Shown in pieces: positions 32,601 through 40,330 of a DNA stretch of 64,000 nt. Origin of the DNA: Clostridiales bacterium UBA1738. GTDB taxonomy: Bacteria; Bacillota; Clostridia; UBA1381. The translations under genes and the position numbers were made by a program. Each line of letters starts with the position of its first letter. Position 1 is the first letter of the stretch. A model generated the notes under the pieces. That model made no database searches, was not told the origin of the DNA, and saw nothing but the letters and a program-made list of their open reading frames with translations. The DNA is taken from assembly GCA_002315735.1 (NCBI GenBank), contig DCIA01000013.1, forward strand, positions 1 to 64,000, given 5' to 3'.

Positions 32601-34254
32601 ATTTTGCAATATCAATCACTGTGTTTAGGTCTTTAAACCATGTATTTCCGTTTGTTCTTAAAGTGTCAAGTGAATTTACAAGTACACTTCTTACCCTCTT
32701 TTTGCCATCAATTTCCTTAATTGAACTAACCGAATTTATTGTATAATACTTTCCGTCAACCTTTCCCAAATAGATCATTTCGTGTCCCTTAAACTGAATG
32801 ATAGCACCTGTATTTACATTATCCAAGATTGCCGACTTTTCTTCGTCTGTGACACCATCAAATTTTGTAACACCATAAGGTACCTGTGCTTGCCATGTTG
32901 TATTTCTCGGCAAATTTATTCCCATACATTCATAAACACAAAGAGCAAATTCAGAACAGTCCATAGATTCTAACATACCACCCCAACCATAGTGGTCACC
33001 CAAGCAGTTAAATGCAAGTTTTATTATATTTGCTCTTGTAAAGTCGAGATATCCGACATTGACTCCTCTATTCTTTGGAACAGGAACAAGTGTTGTATAA
33101 TATTCTCCACGTTCGCTGCGCATTGGGAATTTTACTATGTAGTTACTGTATGGAATTCTGTTCATAATCATTTCTGAGCCATCATAATCGGTTACAAGTT
33201 CAAGTTTTGTTCCAATATTTACTGTTTTTTTAGATATTTCTGTGTTTACTGCATTTGGTTCTAATGTCAATCTGTCGCAAGTCACAATCAAGAACTGTTC
33301 AGGATTTAGTGCCTTTTTCCATTCTTCTTTATCCTTACAAGTTGCAATACAGTCACTCTTTACCCAACCTTCTGAAACTCTGCCCTTTACATAGGTAAAC
33401 TTGTTATCTTTTGTTGTGATATATGTTAGTACAGGTTCATTTATATTTAAACCGGTTATTGCGCAATCGTCCCATTCCGGATCAGCCGGATCATCAGAAA
33501 TCATTTCTTCAAAAGGAAATTGTTTCATCAAAGTATGTGTTGTGATTATACCATACTTCACTTTTGTATTCGCACCATTTTTTGAACCCTTAATATTTGC
33601 CCTTATATTGTTCCAAAACCTTTCGTCCGGCTCTTTTCCTTGATAATACATACCTGTTGGTGTTTTAAAGTTTGCTAATTCTTCTTTTATTTTCTTCCCA
33701 TCGATAGTTTCGGGAAAATTATCAAGATGATACATATACGTTTCCTTTGTATTTGATATCCCTTTATTTATCTCTGTTATTTTTTCTTTTGACAACAAAA
33801 CCTCATTTGCATTTGGAATTCTCGAAGTCCAAAAATCTGCATTTTGCATTTTTGGATTAACATCGGTTGGCATAAACACAAATTTCGAATTATCTTCCTC
33901 TGTATCTTTTAATACATTATTAATTCTTGCTAAAATTACAGATGCTCGTGTCACTCCTAAAACTTCATTTGGCCTCACAGTTCCGTCATCATAACCAAAT
34001 AGACATTTTAGAGAAACAAGTCTTAAAATATCTTCGTCAACGCTTTCTTCAACAAAGGCATTTTCGCACGGTTCAACATACCCTAATCCAAGATATTTAA
34101 CTGCCGCATTTGAAAATTCTTGCAAGGTCATTTCATTTAGATTTGGATATGCGTTATAAATGTTTAATACATTTTCCTTTTGTGCAATGGCTATGCTTTG
34201 TAAAATCATTGAAAAAGCAAAAATTGTTATTAGAATTTTTTTTATTTTCTTCAT
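32599..34254 (-). CDS. Exported NlpC/P60 (C40) cell-wall endopeptidase with SH3-like and single SLH-like domains
   Basis: This protein of about 551 residues has a signal peptide (KKILITIFAFSMILQSIAIAQ), and an SLH-like stretch with the core LKCLFGYDDGTVRPNEVLGVTRAS (shown in part: FGYDDGTVRPNEVLGVTRAS). SH3-like repeats follow (about 200-420), then a C-terminal NlpC/P60 domain. The catalytic Cys is in MDCSEFALCVYE, and the His is in FKGHEMIYLG. Such enzymes cut gamma-D-Glu-diamino-acid bonds in peptidoglycan stems. ATG 34254 is preferred over the adjacent ATG 34257 because AAGGGG is too close to the first. It follows the GNAT gene by 0-3 bases and is likely cotranscribed with it. Confidence 0.87.
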   Translation of the reverse strand: MKKIKKILITIFAFSMILQSIAIAQKENVLNIYNAYPNLNEMTLQEFSNAAVKYLGLGYVEPCENAFVEESVDEDILRLVSLKCLFGYDDGTVRPNEVLGVTRASVILARINNVLKDTEEDNSKFVFMPTDVNPKMQNADFWTSRIPNANEVLLSKEKITEINKGISNTKETYMYHLDNFPETIDGKKIKEELANFKTPTGMYYQGKEPDERFWNNIRANIKGSKNGANTKVKYGIITTHTLMKQFPFEEMISDDPADPEWDDCAITGLNINEPVLTYITTKDNKFTYVKGRVSEGWVKSDCIATCKDKEEWKKALNPEQFLIVTCDRLTLEPNAVNTEISKKTVNIGTKLELVTDYDGSEMIMNRIPYSNYIVKFPMRSERGEYYTTLVPVPKNRGVNVGYLDFTRANIIKLAFNCLGDHYGWGGMLESMDCSEFALCVYECMGINLPRNTTWQAQVPYGVTKFDGVTDEEKSAILDNVNTGAIIQFKGHEMIYLGKVDGKYYTINSVSSIKEIDGKKRVRSVLVNSLDTLRTNGNTWFKDLNTVIDIAK

Positions 34255-34257
34255 CAT

Positions 34258-34728
34258 TTACCCCTTTATATTGTATTCCATTATTGTTTTTAGTGGTGTC
34301 ATACCAAGCCTTTTATAAAAATTCATAGCAGGCTCGTTAAAGTTCCAAACATTTAGTGTTATGCCGTCATACTGCGACTCTTTCACAATTTCCGCCACAA
34401 ACTCAAACAACTTTGTACCTATGCCTCTTCCACGGCAATTTGAATCAACGCACAAATCATCAATATAAATAGTCGTCCTATCCTTTAAGGAATTACTGTT
34501 TGACGTTACCGTTATTATGCAAAACACATAACCTAAAATTTTATTATTTTCTTCAAAAACAAATACCGGAGTTTTTTCATCTAAAATAATGTTTTTCAAT
34601 TCCTCATCGGTATATTTTCTTGCGCCACCGACAAAAATGTCAGGTCGTCCTTCATAATGAACCTTTTGTACCTGTTTTAATAAATTTACAATCTGCTCAA
34701 TATCCTTCAAAATTGCTCGTCTAATCAT
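34258..34728 (-). CDS. GNAT-family N-acetyltransferase
   Basis: This 156-residue acetyltransferase has the acetyl-CoA-binding motif A CRGRGIGTKLFEFV and motif B NVWNFNEPAMNFYKRLGM. The substrate is not identifiable. The stop overlaps the ribosome site of the downstream cell-wall hydrolase. Confidence 0.88.
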   Translation of the reverse strand: MIRRAILKDIEQIVNLLKQVQKVHYEGRPDIFVGGARKYTDEELKNIILDEKTPVFVFEENNKILGYVFCIITVTSNSNSLKDRTTIYIDDLCVDSNCRGRGIGTKLFEFVAEIVKESQYDGITLNVWNFNEPAMNFYKRLGMTPLKTIMEYNIKG

Positions 34729-34759
34729 TTTATCAAATCCTTTTTTTCTTATTATTTCG

Positions 34760-34789
34760 ATTCTATCACAAACAAATTCCGTTTGTCAA
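34760..34789 (-). promoter_or_regulatory. Promoter of the GNAT-NlpC/P60 unit
   Basis: Minus strand: TTGACA (34789-34784), 18-base spacer ending TGA, TAGAAT (34765-34760). Confidence 0.78.
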
Positions 34790-34849
34790 CTAAATTTACA
34801 GCACATTATGAATAAAGTAACATCTTTTAAAAAAGAAACAGCAGGTTGC

Positions 34850-34878
34850 TTTACATCGCCTATTTGGTGTGCTATTAT
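34850..34878 (+). promoter_or_regulatory. Promoter of the XRE/zinc-ribbon gene
   Basis: TTTACA (34850-34855), 17-base spacer, TATTAT (34873-34878). Confidence 0.72.
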
Positions 34879-34897
34879 ACTTTTGGAGGTGGAAACT

Positions 34898-35662
34898 ATG
34901 GAATCAAACAATATTTTTTTGAAACTGAGGAAAAAGAAAGGTCTATCTCAGGACGAGCTGGCTGAAAAGATGATGGTGACAAGGCAAGCAGTATCCCGTT
35001 GGGAAAACGGAGAAACCATCCCTAATACAGAAACATTGAAACTATTATCAAAAGAGTTTAATGTGACAATTAACACTCTTTTGGGCGAACCAAAAAAACT
35101 GATTTGTCAGTGTTGTGGTATGCCTATGGAAGACGAAATCGTTGGATATAATAAAGATGGCTCTTTTAATGAGGAGTTTTGCAAGTGGTGTTATGCTGAT
35201 GGGACTTATACCTACAAAAATATGGATGACTTGATTGATGTGTGTGTGAAGCAGCTAGTCAAAAAAGGCTTTACGGAGGAGCAAGCTCGTGTTCATATGA
35301 ATACCACACTTCCCACTCTGAATTACTGGAAAAAGTATGAAGAACTCAGCGACAATGGACAGTTTGAGATGTTCAAAGAACAACTTATGGAAGAAATCAA
35401 TGCTCTTCATATCCCGGGATTACCAAAGGTAGAAAAGTTGAATGCCTTAGTTGGCTCCTATGTGAATTTGGCTTATCGACTTCCCAGTGGAATAACCGTA
35501 AAATTTCTCAACGATCAGTCAACCTACCTTGGTAATCAGTTGGAATCGGAATTTGGTGGAGACAGGTGCTTTGGCATTTTAGCCAATATGGATTTTATAA
35601 TGGTTTCAACATATGAAACAGAAGGCAAAAACCCTGAATTGCTTCTGTATAAAAAGAGATAA
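34898..35662 (+). CDS. XRE-family regulator with putative zinc-ribbon domain
   Basis: This protein of 254 residues has an N-terminal HTH (about 8-60, LSQDELAEKMMVTRQAVSRWENGE). A zinc-ribbon-like domain follows (LICQCCGMPM ... EEFCKWCYADGTY, C-x-C-C plus C-x-x-C), then a C-terminal domain of about 100 residues that I cannot name. Start 34898 has TGGAGG 9 bases before and a promoter upstream; the earlier in-frame ATG at 34808 lies before the promoter. Codon choice (CAG, CTG, GTG, CGT frequent) differs from the strongly A/T-ending codons of neighbours, which suggests recent transfer. Confidence 0.85.
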   Translation: MESNNIFLKLRKKKGLSQDELAEKMMVTRQAVSRWENGETIPNTETLKLLSKEFNVTINTLLGEPKKLICQCCGMPMEDEIVGYNKDGSFNEEFCKWCYADGTYTYKNMDDLIDVCVKQLVKKGFTEEQARVHMNTTLPTLNYWKKYEELSDNGQFEMFKEQLMEEINALHIPGLPKVEKLNALVGSYVNLAYRLPSGITVKFLNDQSTYLGNQLESEFGGDRCFGILANMDFIMVSTYETEGKNPELLLYKKR

Positions 35663-35710
35663 ACCCATTCCGAATCAAAAAGGCTTTATATATCAACGCT
35701 TTTTAGACAC

Positions 35711-35741
35711 AAAAAACACTTCTAAAAAGAAGTGTTTTTTT
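35711..35741 (+). terminator. Terminator after the XRE/zinc-ribbon gene
   Basis: Stem aaaaaacacttct / agaagtgtttttt with a short A-rich loop, followed by T-rich DNA. Confidence 0.85.
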
Positions 35742-35821
35742 GTATTTTTGATTAAGCAGTTCAAGTCGGCAACGTATGAAATTTATCTTTTTCTTTTTTA
35801 TATTCTAATTTCAAAAAAACA

Positions 35822-36709
35822 TTATTGTGTAGTTACAACATTTATATACTCACCGTCAGTCTCCACCAAAATATCTCCACTAATATCGGTTCTATAAGTT
35901 TTAATTCCTAAAAGTCTATCTAAAACCTCCCCTGCCGGAAAATTATATTTATTATTTTCTCCGACAGAAATGATTGCAATTTCCGGTGTAACCTTGTTAA
36001 GCAAATCTTGTGAAGATGCAGTTTTAGAGCCATGATGTCCAATCTTTATCACATCAGAGTCAATATTATCTACTATTTCACTTTCAGATTGTTTCTCTGC
36101 ATCTCCCATAAAAATAAACGATTTATTTTTATAAATAATCTTAATCACGGCACTATAATCATTTAATTTGCTATATTTTTCCGAATTAGGAGCAACAAAG
36201 ATAATATCTAAATTATCCGTATCTAGTATATAATCTCCTGAATGAGCAGATATTACTTCCAAACTTTTTTCATCAATTAGATTTAAAAGATTTTTATACA
36301 TTTTAGAACTATAATTCACTTTGGGCATATATATTTTTTCAACATTGTAATCACTAATTACTTCATCCATCCCACCGATGTGATCTGCATGAGGATGGGT
36401 TGCAACTAAATAATCAATCTTCTTTATATTTTCTTTATTTAAGAAACTCTCAATATGTTCCACATCGTCATTCTCACCTGCATCAATCATTAAGATTTCT
36501 CCATTAGGTAATTTGATGACGGAGCAATCAGCTGTTCCTACATCTAAGAAAAAAGCTTTAAGCGTACTGTTAGAATCAACAATTTGCTGACTTTCTAATT
36601 GTTCATTCTTGAACTCAAAATTTTGTGTGTTATTATTCTTACAGTACCCACCAAGCAACAATGCAAATGATGTAAGAAGCGAAGCAACTTGTTTAAAATA
36701 CACAGACAT
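35822..36709 (-). CDS. Exported or membrane-bound metallo-beta-lactamase-fold hydrolase (ComEC C-domain type)
   Basis: This 295-residue protein has an N-terminal hydrophobic segment (LLTSFALLLGGYC) that could be a signal or a weak lipobox. An MBL fold follows with FLDVGTADCSVIKLPNG, the metal motif THPHADHIGG, GDAEKQSE and GHHGSKTASS. This arrangement matches the stand-alone relatives of the ComEC nuclease/hydrolase domain. It diverges from two XRE repressors and a membrane ImmA-like protease, with an inverted-repeat operator candidate between the promoters, so joint regulation is likely (inference). The substrate is unknown. Confidence 0.82.
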   Translation of the reverse strand: MSVYFKQVASLLTSFALLLGGYCKNNNTQNFEFKNEQLESQQIVDSNSTLKAFFLDVGTADCSVIKLPNGEILMIDAGENDDVEHIESFLNKENIKKIDYLVATHPHADHIGGMDEVISDYNVEKIYMPKVNYSSKMYKNLLNLIDEKSLEVISAHSGDYILDTDNLDIIFVAPNSEKYSKLNDYSAVIKIIYKNKSFIFMGDAEKQSESEIVDNIDSDVIKIGHHGSKTASSQDLLNKVTPEIAIISVGENNKYNFPAGEVLDRLLGIKTYRTDISGDILVETDGEYINVVTTQ

Positions 36710-36757
36710 GATATTTCACCTCAATATAACACTTGACATATTTTGTATATTTGGGAC

Positions 36758-36786
36758 ATTATATATCATATTCCACTCCATGTCAA
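36758..36786 (-). promoter_or_regulatory. Promoter of the MBL-fold gene
   Basis: Minus strand: TTGACA (36786-36781), 17-base spacer, TATAAT (36763-36758). Confidence 0.88.
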
Positions 36787-36791
36787 CATAC

Positions 36792-36809
36792 TATACTAAA
36801 TTTCGTATA
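36792..36809. promoter_or_regulatory. Candidate operator between divergent MBL and XRE promoters
   Basis: Near-perfect palindrome TATACTAAATTTCGTATA (TATAC-n8-GTATA, AAATTT centre) lies just upstream of both -35 elements. A related half-site TTTTGTATAT lies at 36741-36750 downstream of the MBL start site. It is a plausible site for the XRE proteins. Confidence 0.5.
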
Positions 36810-36815
36810 TTTTTA

Positions 36816-36844
36816 TTGACTTTTTAAATAATATTTGTTAAAAT
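36816..36844 (+). promoter_or_regulatory. Promoter of the first XRE gene
   Basis: TTGACT (36816-36821), 17-base spacer, TAAAAT (36839-36844). Confidence 0.82.
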
Positions 36845-36864
36845 ATTCCAAAGAGGTGAATATT

Positions 36865-37164
36865 TTGGACAAATTAACATCACTAATAAACGATAAAATT
36901 CATGAACAATATAAAAGCATCCGAGCATTCTCTGATAAAACAGGCATTCCCCAATCAACACTGTCCAGTGCATTAAAAAGCGGGATTGGAAATACAAATT
37001 TTGCTACCGTATGCCTAATTTGCAAGCATCTGAATATTGAACTTGATAATAGTTTAACATCATTTTCTCCCACCCCAAATCTTATCGAAAAAATTGATAT
37101 GTATGAATCTCTTGACGAAGATGGTCGAAATAAAGTTGATTCGACAATTAAACACATAAAATAG
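36865..37164 (+). CDS. Small XRE-type repressor-like protein
   Basis: This protein of 99 residues is one HTH of the Cro/CI group (KSIRAFSDKTGIPQSTLSSA) plus a short acidic tail with the YESLDEDGRNKVDSTI motif found after phage-type HTHs. The start is TTG at 36865: AGAGGTG lies 8 bases before it, and the in-frame ATG at 36835 lies upstream of the -10 hexamer, so it cannot be in the transcript. It is paralogous to the next gene (same spacing of QYKS-R-F, GIP-TLS and NG/SG). Confidence 0.8.
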   Translation: MDKLTSLINDKIHEQYKSIRAFSDKTGIPQSTLSSALKSGIGNTNFATVCLICKHLNIELDNSLTSFSPTPNLIEKIDMYESLDEDGRNKVDSTIKHIK

Positions 37165-37170
37165 TTTATC

Positions 37171-37199
37171 TTGACATTTTTTTTATAATGTGATAAATT
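37171..37199 (+). promoter_or_regulatory. Promoter of the second XRE gene and the ImmA-like gene
   Basis: TTGACA (37171-37176), 17-base spacer ending TGA, TAAATT (37194-37199). Confidence 0.75.
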
Positions 37200-37216
37200 A
37201 TTATTGGGTGAGTTTT

Positions 37217-37654
37217 ATGAATGATTTAACTACATTAATAAAAAATGAGATAAAAAGACAGTATAAAAGTGCGAGACAGTTTGCACTTTCTATTGGCATT
37301 CCTCCGACTACATTAGCAAGCACCTTAAAAAATGGTGTCGAAGGTACTTCTTATGATACAATAATAAAAATATGTAAGGCTCTTGATATTAGATTCCTTG
37401 AAAATTCTATTCCAATAAAGATGTCGGAAGATTCAATTTCTTTCATAAAAAAATACAATAGTCTTGATACTATCGGTAAGCACACGATTGATACCGTTTT
37501 ACTGGCAGAGTATAACAGATGCAACGAACAAGATTATGGTGTTGGTTTAGCTGCTGCCTTTGGTGGAAAGCAAAACAAAACTAAGTTGTCCCTTGAAGAC
37601 ACAACTGCTGCTCACAAAGCTCTAAAAAAACATATTAAAGGTGATAATAATTGA
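37217..37654 (+). CDS. XRE-type regulator, paralogue of the preceding gene
   Basis: This 145-residue protein has an HTH at about 5-65 (KSARQFALSIGIPPTTLAST) and the YNSLDTIGKHTIDTVLLAEY motif that follows phage-type repressor HTHs, then a Gly/Ala/Lys-rich tail. Start ATG 37217 follows GGGTGAG and lies after the promoter. Its stop overlaps the TTG start of the ImmA-like protease, so the two are coupled, as in ImmR-ImmA pairs of mobile elements. Confidence 0.82.
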   Translation: MNDLTTLIKNEIKRQYKSARQFALSIGIPPTTLASTLKNGVEGTSYDTIIKICKALDIRFLENSIPIKMSEDSISFIKKYNSLDTIGKHTIDTVLLAEYNRCNEQDYGVGLAAAFGGKQNKTKLSLEDTTAAHKALKKHIKGDNN

Positions 37655-38304
37655 ATACAATAAACAAAAAAGCACATAGTTTTATTTCAAAGTATGACTG
37701 TAATTCTATATCTTGCAAAAAACTCCTTGATATACTTCATTCTCAAGGATTTTCTGTTATAGAATTCAGTCATTTTTATAATGATGAAGAAACTGAGGAT
37801 TTATTAAAATCTTTGCACCTATTAGAATTTTCAAAAACAGTCAATGCTTTTACATATGTAGACAGCACTATGAGATTGGTTTTTATTTTGGAAGGACTTT
37901 CAGAAGACGAAAAACTAATTTTGCTTTCACATGAAGAGGGACATATTTTCCTTGGACATATGGTAAATAAAAACAGAATTTTTGGAGAAGACATCTTTCA
38001 AGAAGATGAAGCCAACTCCTTTTCTTATATTATTAGAACTCAATCAAGACTTTCAAAGTTTTTTTCAAATATAATCCGAAAAAAGTCAGTTCTAATTTCA
38101 GCAATCGTATTAATATTATTACTTGGTACTATCTTTACTACATATTCAATTAATAATCTTAATACTTCCTATTTTGTAACAAAGTCCGGAAGCAAATATC
38201 ATACTAAAAACTGTGAATACATTGTAGGACATAAGACAACAAAAATAACAAAAGATGATGCAAAAAAACTCGGCTATGAGCCATGTTTAAAATGCATTGA
38301 TTAG
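37651..38304 (+). CDS. Membrane-tethered ImmA/IrrE-like metallopeptidase with C-terminal Cys/His domain
   Basis: This protein of 217 residues has an ImmA/IrrE-like domain at about 1-135. It contains the zinc motif H94-E-E-G-H98 (LLSHEEGHIFLGH) and the downstream acidic ligand in QEDEANSFS (E118 or E120). A transmembrane helix follows at about 147-166, and then an external or lumenal tail with YHTKNCEYI (C188) and GYEPCLKC (C212, C215), a small metal-binding domain found attached to nucleases and MBL proteins. ImmA peptidases cleave or inactivate their partner XRE repressor. The start is TTG, overlapping the upstream stop by four bases with AAAGGTG before it. The membrane anchor is unusual for ImmA. 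Confidence 0.75.
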   Translation: MNTINKKAHSFISKYDCNSISCKKLLDILHSQGFSVIEFSHFYNDEETEDLLKSLHLLEFSKTVNAFTYVDSTMRLVFILEGLSEDEKLILLSHEEGHIFLGHMVNKNRIFGEDIFQEDEANSFSYIIRTQSRLSKFFSNIIRKKSVLISAIVLILLLGTIFTTYSINNLNTSYFVTKSGSKYHTKNCEYIVGHKTTKITKDDAKKLGYEPCLKCID

Positions 38305-38367
38305 GTCTGTTTTATATGTTTTCCCTAAGGATATATACATAATTGGGATTATAGAAGCAGACAAATT

Positions 38368-38787
38368 ATGCAGTTGCACAAAACGATGAATGGATTAAAA
38401 GTATTAGACAGAAATGCACTAAAGATTATTGCAATAATAGCTATGGTGATGGACCATATCGCTCCGATAGTTTTTGAAAGTAATTCATTATGGTGGAATA
38501 TTTTTAGAATAATAGGAAGATTAACATTTACAATAATGATTTATTTTTTAGCAGAAGGATTTCGTTATACTCGAAATTTATTTAATTTCTATGAACTGCG
38601 ATTGCAGTACCTACCTATGTGCCGGGCAACATCCTTTGAATTAAGTTTACATACTTATCGGATACAAAAAAAGAACGACTACATTGGTATCAATGCAATC
38701 GTTCAATTTATGGCTTTCACGTACGATATAGATGCAAGTAAATTTTTATTAAAACAACCTGAACCCTCAACACAACAAAAGTCATAA
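38368..38787 (+). pseudogene. TraX-family fragment fused to unrelated sequence
   Basis: Residues from about 7 to 70 match the N-terminal part of TraX acyltransferase-like membrane proteins (ALKIIAIIAMVMDHIAPIVF, IGRLTFTIMIYFLAEGFRYT). TraX should continue for about 170 more residues with several helices. Here, after FRYTRN near base 38578, the frame runs into 69 residues I cannot place (ending EPSTQQKS). No clear ribosome site precedes either possible start (38368 or 38386). I read it as a truncated relic joined to foreign sequence. Confidence 0.68.
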
Positions 38788-38798
38788 AATATTTCTAA

Positions 38799-38921
38799 TT
38801 AAAATTTGTTATAGAAAATCAAATCTTCGGTTGATCTGAATTCTTTATGTCTTGGATTTGGTTCGGATTCAGTAAAACTTCTAACCGAATATCTCTTTTC
38901 GGCAAGTTCTGCAAAAGTCAT
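38799..38921 (-). pseudogene. Nitroreductase N-terminal fragment
   Basis: On the minus strand, ATG 38921 follows GGAGGAAATAGG and encodes MTFAELAEKRYSVRSFTE, the usual start of FMN-dependent nitroreductase-family proteins. After SEPNP the sequence diverges and stops after 40 codons. A full protein has about 170-200 residues. The break faces the broken end of the TraX fragment, so the 38.58-38.87 kb segment looks like an insertion or deletion scar. Confidence 0.62.
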
Positions 38922-39015
38922 CCTATTTCCTCCGAATTTTTCTTACTACACCTATATGCTAACACAAAAATTCATCAAACACAATACTTTTAGGAAATAT
39001 TTTTCAATTATTTTT

Positions 39016-39765
39016 TTAAATTTGCACTTTAAGATAAATTAATATAATTCTCTTAAAATATTCTACTGCAAATATTCTTTTAAAATTATCATCAAAATCT
39101 GTATATATTCTTGGTTTTTCTTCCCTATACAGAACAACATCATAAAAATTTTTTTGAAACAAAATCCTTGTGTCCGCTTCATCTGTTCTTGTTTGCGGTA
39201 TGTAACGATTCATTTCTTTACGAATATAATCTTCTCCTATTTTCTTTCTTAAAACATCATATAGTATTGAACCAATTTCCTCAGCTATAAATTTTTTTGT
39301 GTCAATATTGATGTCTATTCTTGGAAGAAAATCACAAATATATTTTCCCTTAATTCTCATAGAAAATTCTCTCAAACTATTTTTTAATTCAGTTTCTGCG
39401 ATAACCATTTCATAATCATTTTCTATGCATGACTTCAGTCCGCACTTTTCCTCACACTCATCCAAAATTTCTTCAAATTCTTCTTTAGTTACCTGCTTTG
39501 TATCATTTCCCTCTGTTTCGGCAAAGCCTCTGCAATTGTTCATAAACTCGTACAGTGACTCTATGATTTCATCACCTGTTTCACAAACAGACAAGTAAGA
39601 AGAAAGAATCCTATGCATATCGCTGTCTTCTCTATTCTCCATTTTTGTTTTTAATTCGAAACATTCGGTATCATCTTCACGCAAATATGATTGTCTGCAA
39701 AATTCATTAATTTCGTCAATCATTTCCATTAAGCTTTCTGCTTTTATAATCTTTTCCGTACACAT
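39016..39765 (-). CDS. Hypothetical protein, unrecognised
   Basis: This 249-residue soluble protein is rich in Glu, Asp, Lys and Arg with predicted long helices, and has scattered cysteines (ILDECEEKCGLKSC). I recognise no domain. It starts with ATG after AAAGGAGAAAGATT, a good ribosome site. The C-terminal part (RFDVVLYREEKPRIYTDFDDNFKRIF-like; shown in part) is more conserved-looking than the N-terminus. It lies in the relic-rich accessory region between a nitroreductase fragment and a recombinase fragment, so it may be cargo of a lost element (inference). Confidence 0.6.
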   Translation of the reverse strand: MCTEKIIKAESLMEMIDEINEFCRQSYLREDDTECFELKTKMENREDSDMHRILSSYLSVCETGDEIIESLYEFMNNCRGFAETEGNDTKQVTKEEFEEILDECEEKCGLKSCIENDYEMVIAETELKNSLREFSMRIKGKYICDFLPRIDINIDTKKFIAEEIGSILYDVLRKKIGEDYIRKEMNRYIPQTRTDEADTRILFQKNFYDVVLYREEKPRIYTDFDDNFKRIFAVEYFKRIILIYLKVQI

Positions 39766-39821
39766 AATCTTTCTCCTTTCAAATAAGAAAGTGTTTTAAT
39801 TAAACACTTCAACTCCCCCTG

Positions 39822-39841
39822 CCCCCTCAATCTTGAGGGGG
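39822..39841. repeat. GC-rich perfect hairpin
   Basis: ccccctcaa / ttgaggggg with a two-base centre, in otherwise AT-rich DNA. A second inverted repeat (aagtgttt / aaacactt) lies at about 39789-39809. These could be element-end or regulatory structures. Confidence 0.5.
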
Positions 39842-39894
39842 ATTTAGATGTACACTTTCTTGTTGCAAGCAATTGCTTACGCAATTTCATATGC

Positions 39895-39918
39895 AAAAAA
39901 AACAGCCCTTTGGCTGTT
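39895..39918 (-). terminator. Terminator after the recombinase fragment
   Basis: Minus strand: AACAGCC-AAAG-GGCTGTT (39918-39901), followed by eight T. Confidence 0.82.
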
Positions 39919-39946
39919 GCTTTTATTCATTTTTATCTATTTCTTA

Positions 39947-40330
39947 CTATACTCTTATGTCTAAAGTAATTGTACCAAGGAGTGTCACCTCAATCATTTC
40001 TTTTGATACAATTTTTACTCTCGTTACAATTTTTCTCACAAGCTCGTCATCATATTCTGTAAATTTATTCGGTATTTTATCTACCGCATTAAGCATTTCC
40101 CTAATCTGACTTGTTTGTGCATTTTCTATTTGATTTCTTGTATTGACGGAATTGAGTTTTTCCTGTAATTTGCTGATTTCTTCATGTTTTTTCTTGCATT
40201 TTTCTTCTATTGTATCACGACCTTCCCTGTTATTTACCCCATTTTGCACTATCTCAAATATTTCGTTATTAAGTATTCTTATATCGCTTTCTATTTTATG
40301 AATCTGCATTGTTGTATCGGGACATGTCAG
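39947..40330 (-). pseudogene. C-terminal fragment of a large serine recombinase
   Basis: About 120 residues match the end of large serine recombinases (transposon or integrase type). A coiled-coil region (KKKHEEISKLQEKLN) is followed by the C-terminal motif NKFTEYDDELVRKIVTRVKIVSKE ... VTLLGTITLDI (parts shown). The catalytic resolvase domain and recombinase domain (about 350 residues) are missing. The frame enters from the overlapping zinc-ribbon gene near 40320, marking a recombination junction. A terminator follows. Confidence 0.75.

Noticed and set aside
34808..34897. 30-residue extension of the XRE/zinc-ribbon protein
   Set aside because: The ATG at 34808 lies before the -35 box; GGAGG precedes 34898.
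39766..39945. Palindromes in front of the recombinase relic as insertion-sequence ends or a CRISPR repeat
   Set aside because: No second copy, target-site duplication or repeat-spacer pattern is visible. One hairpin is a normal terminator.
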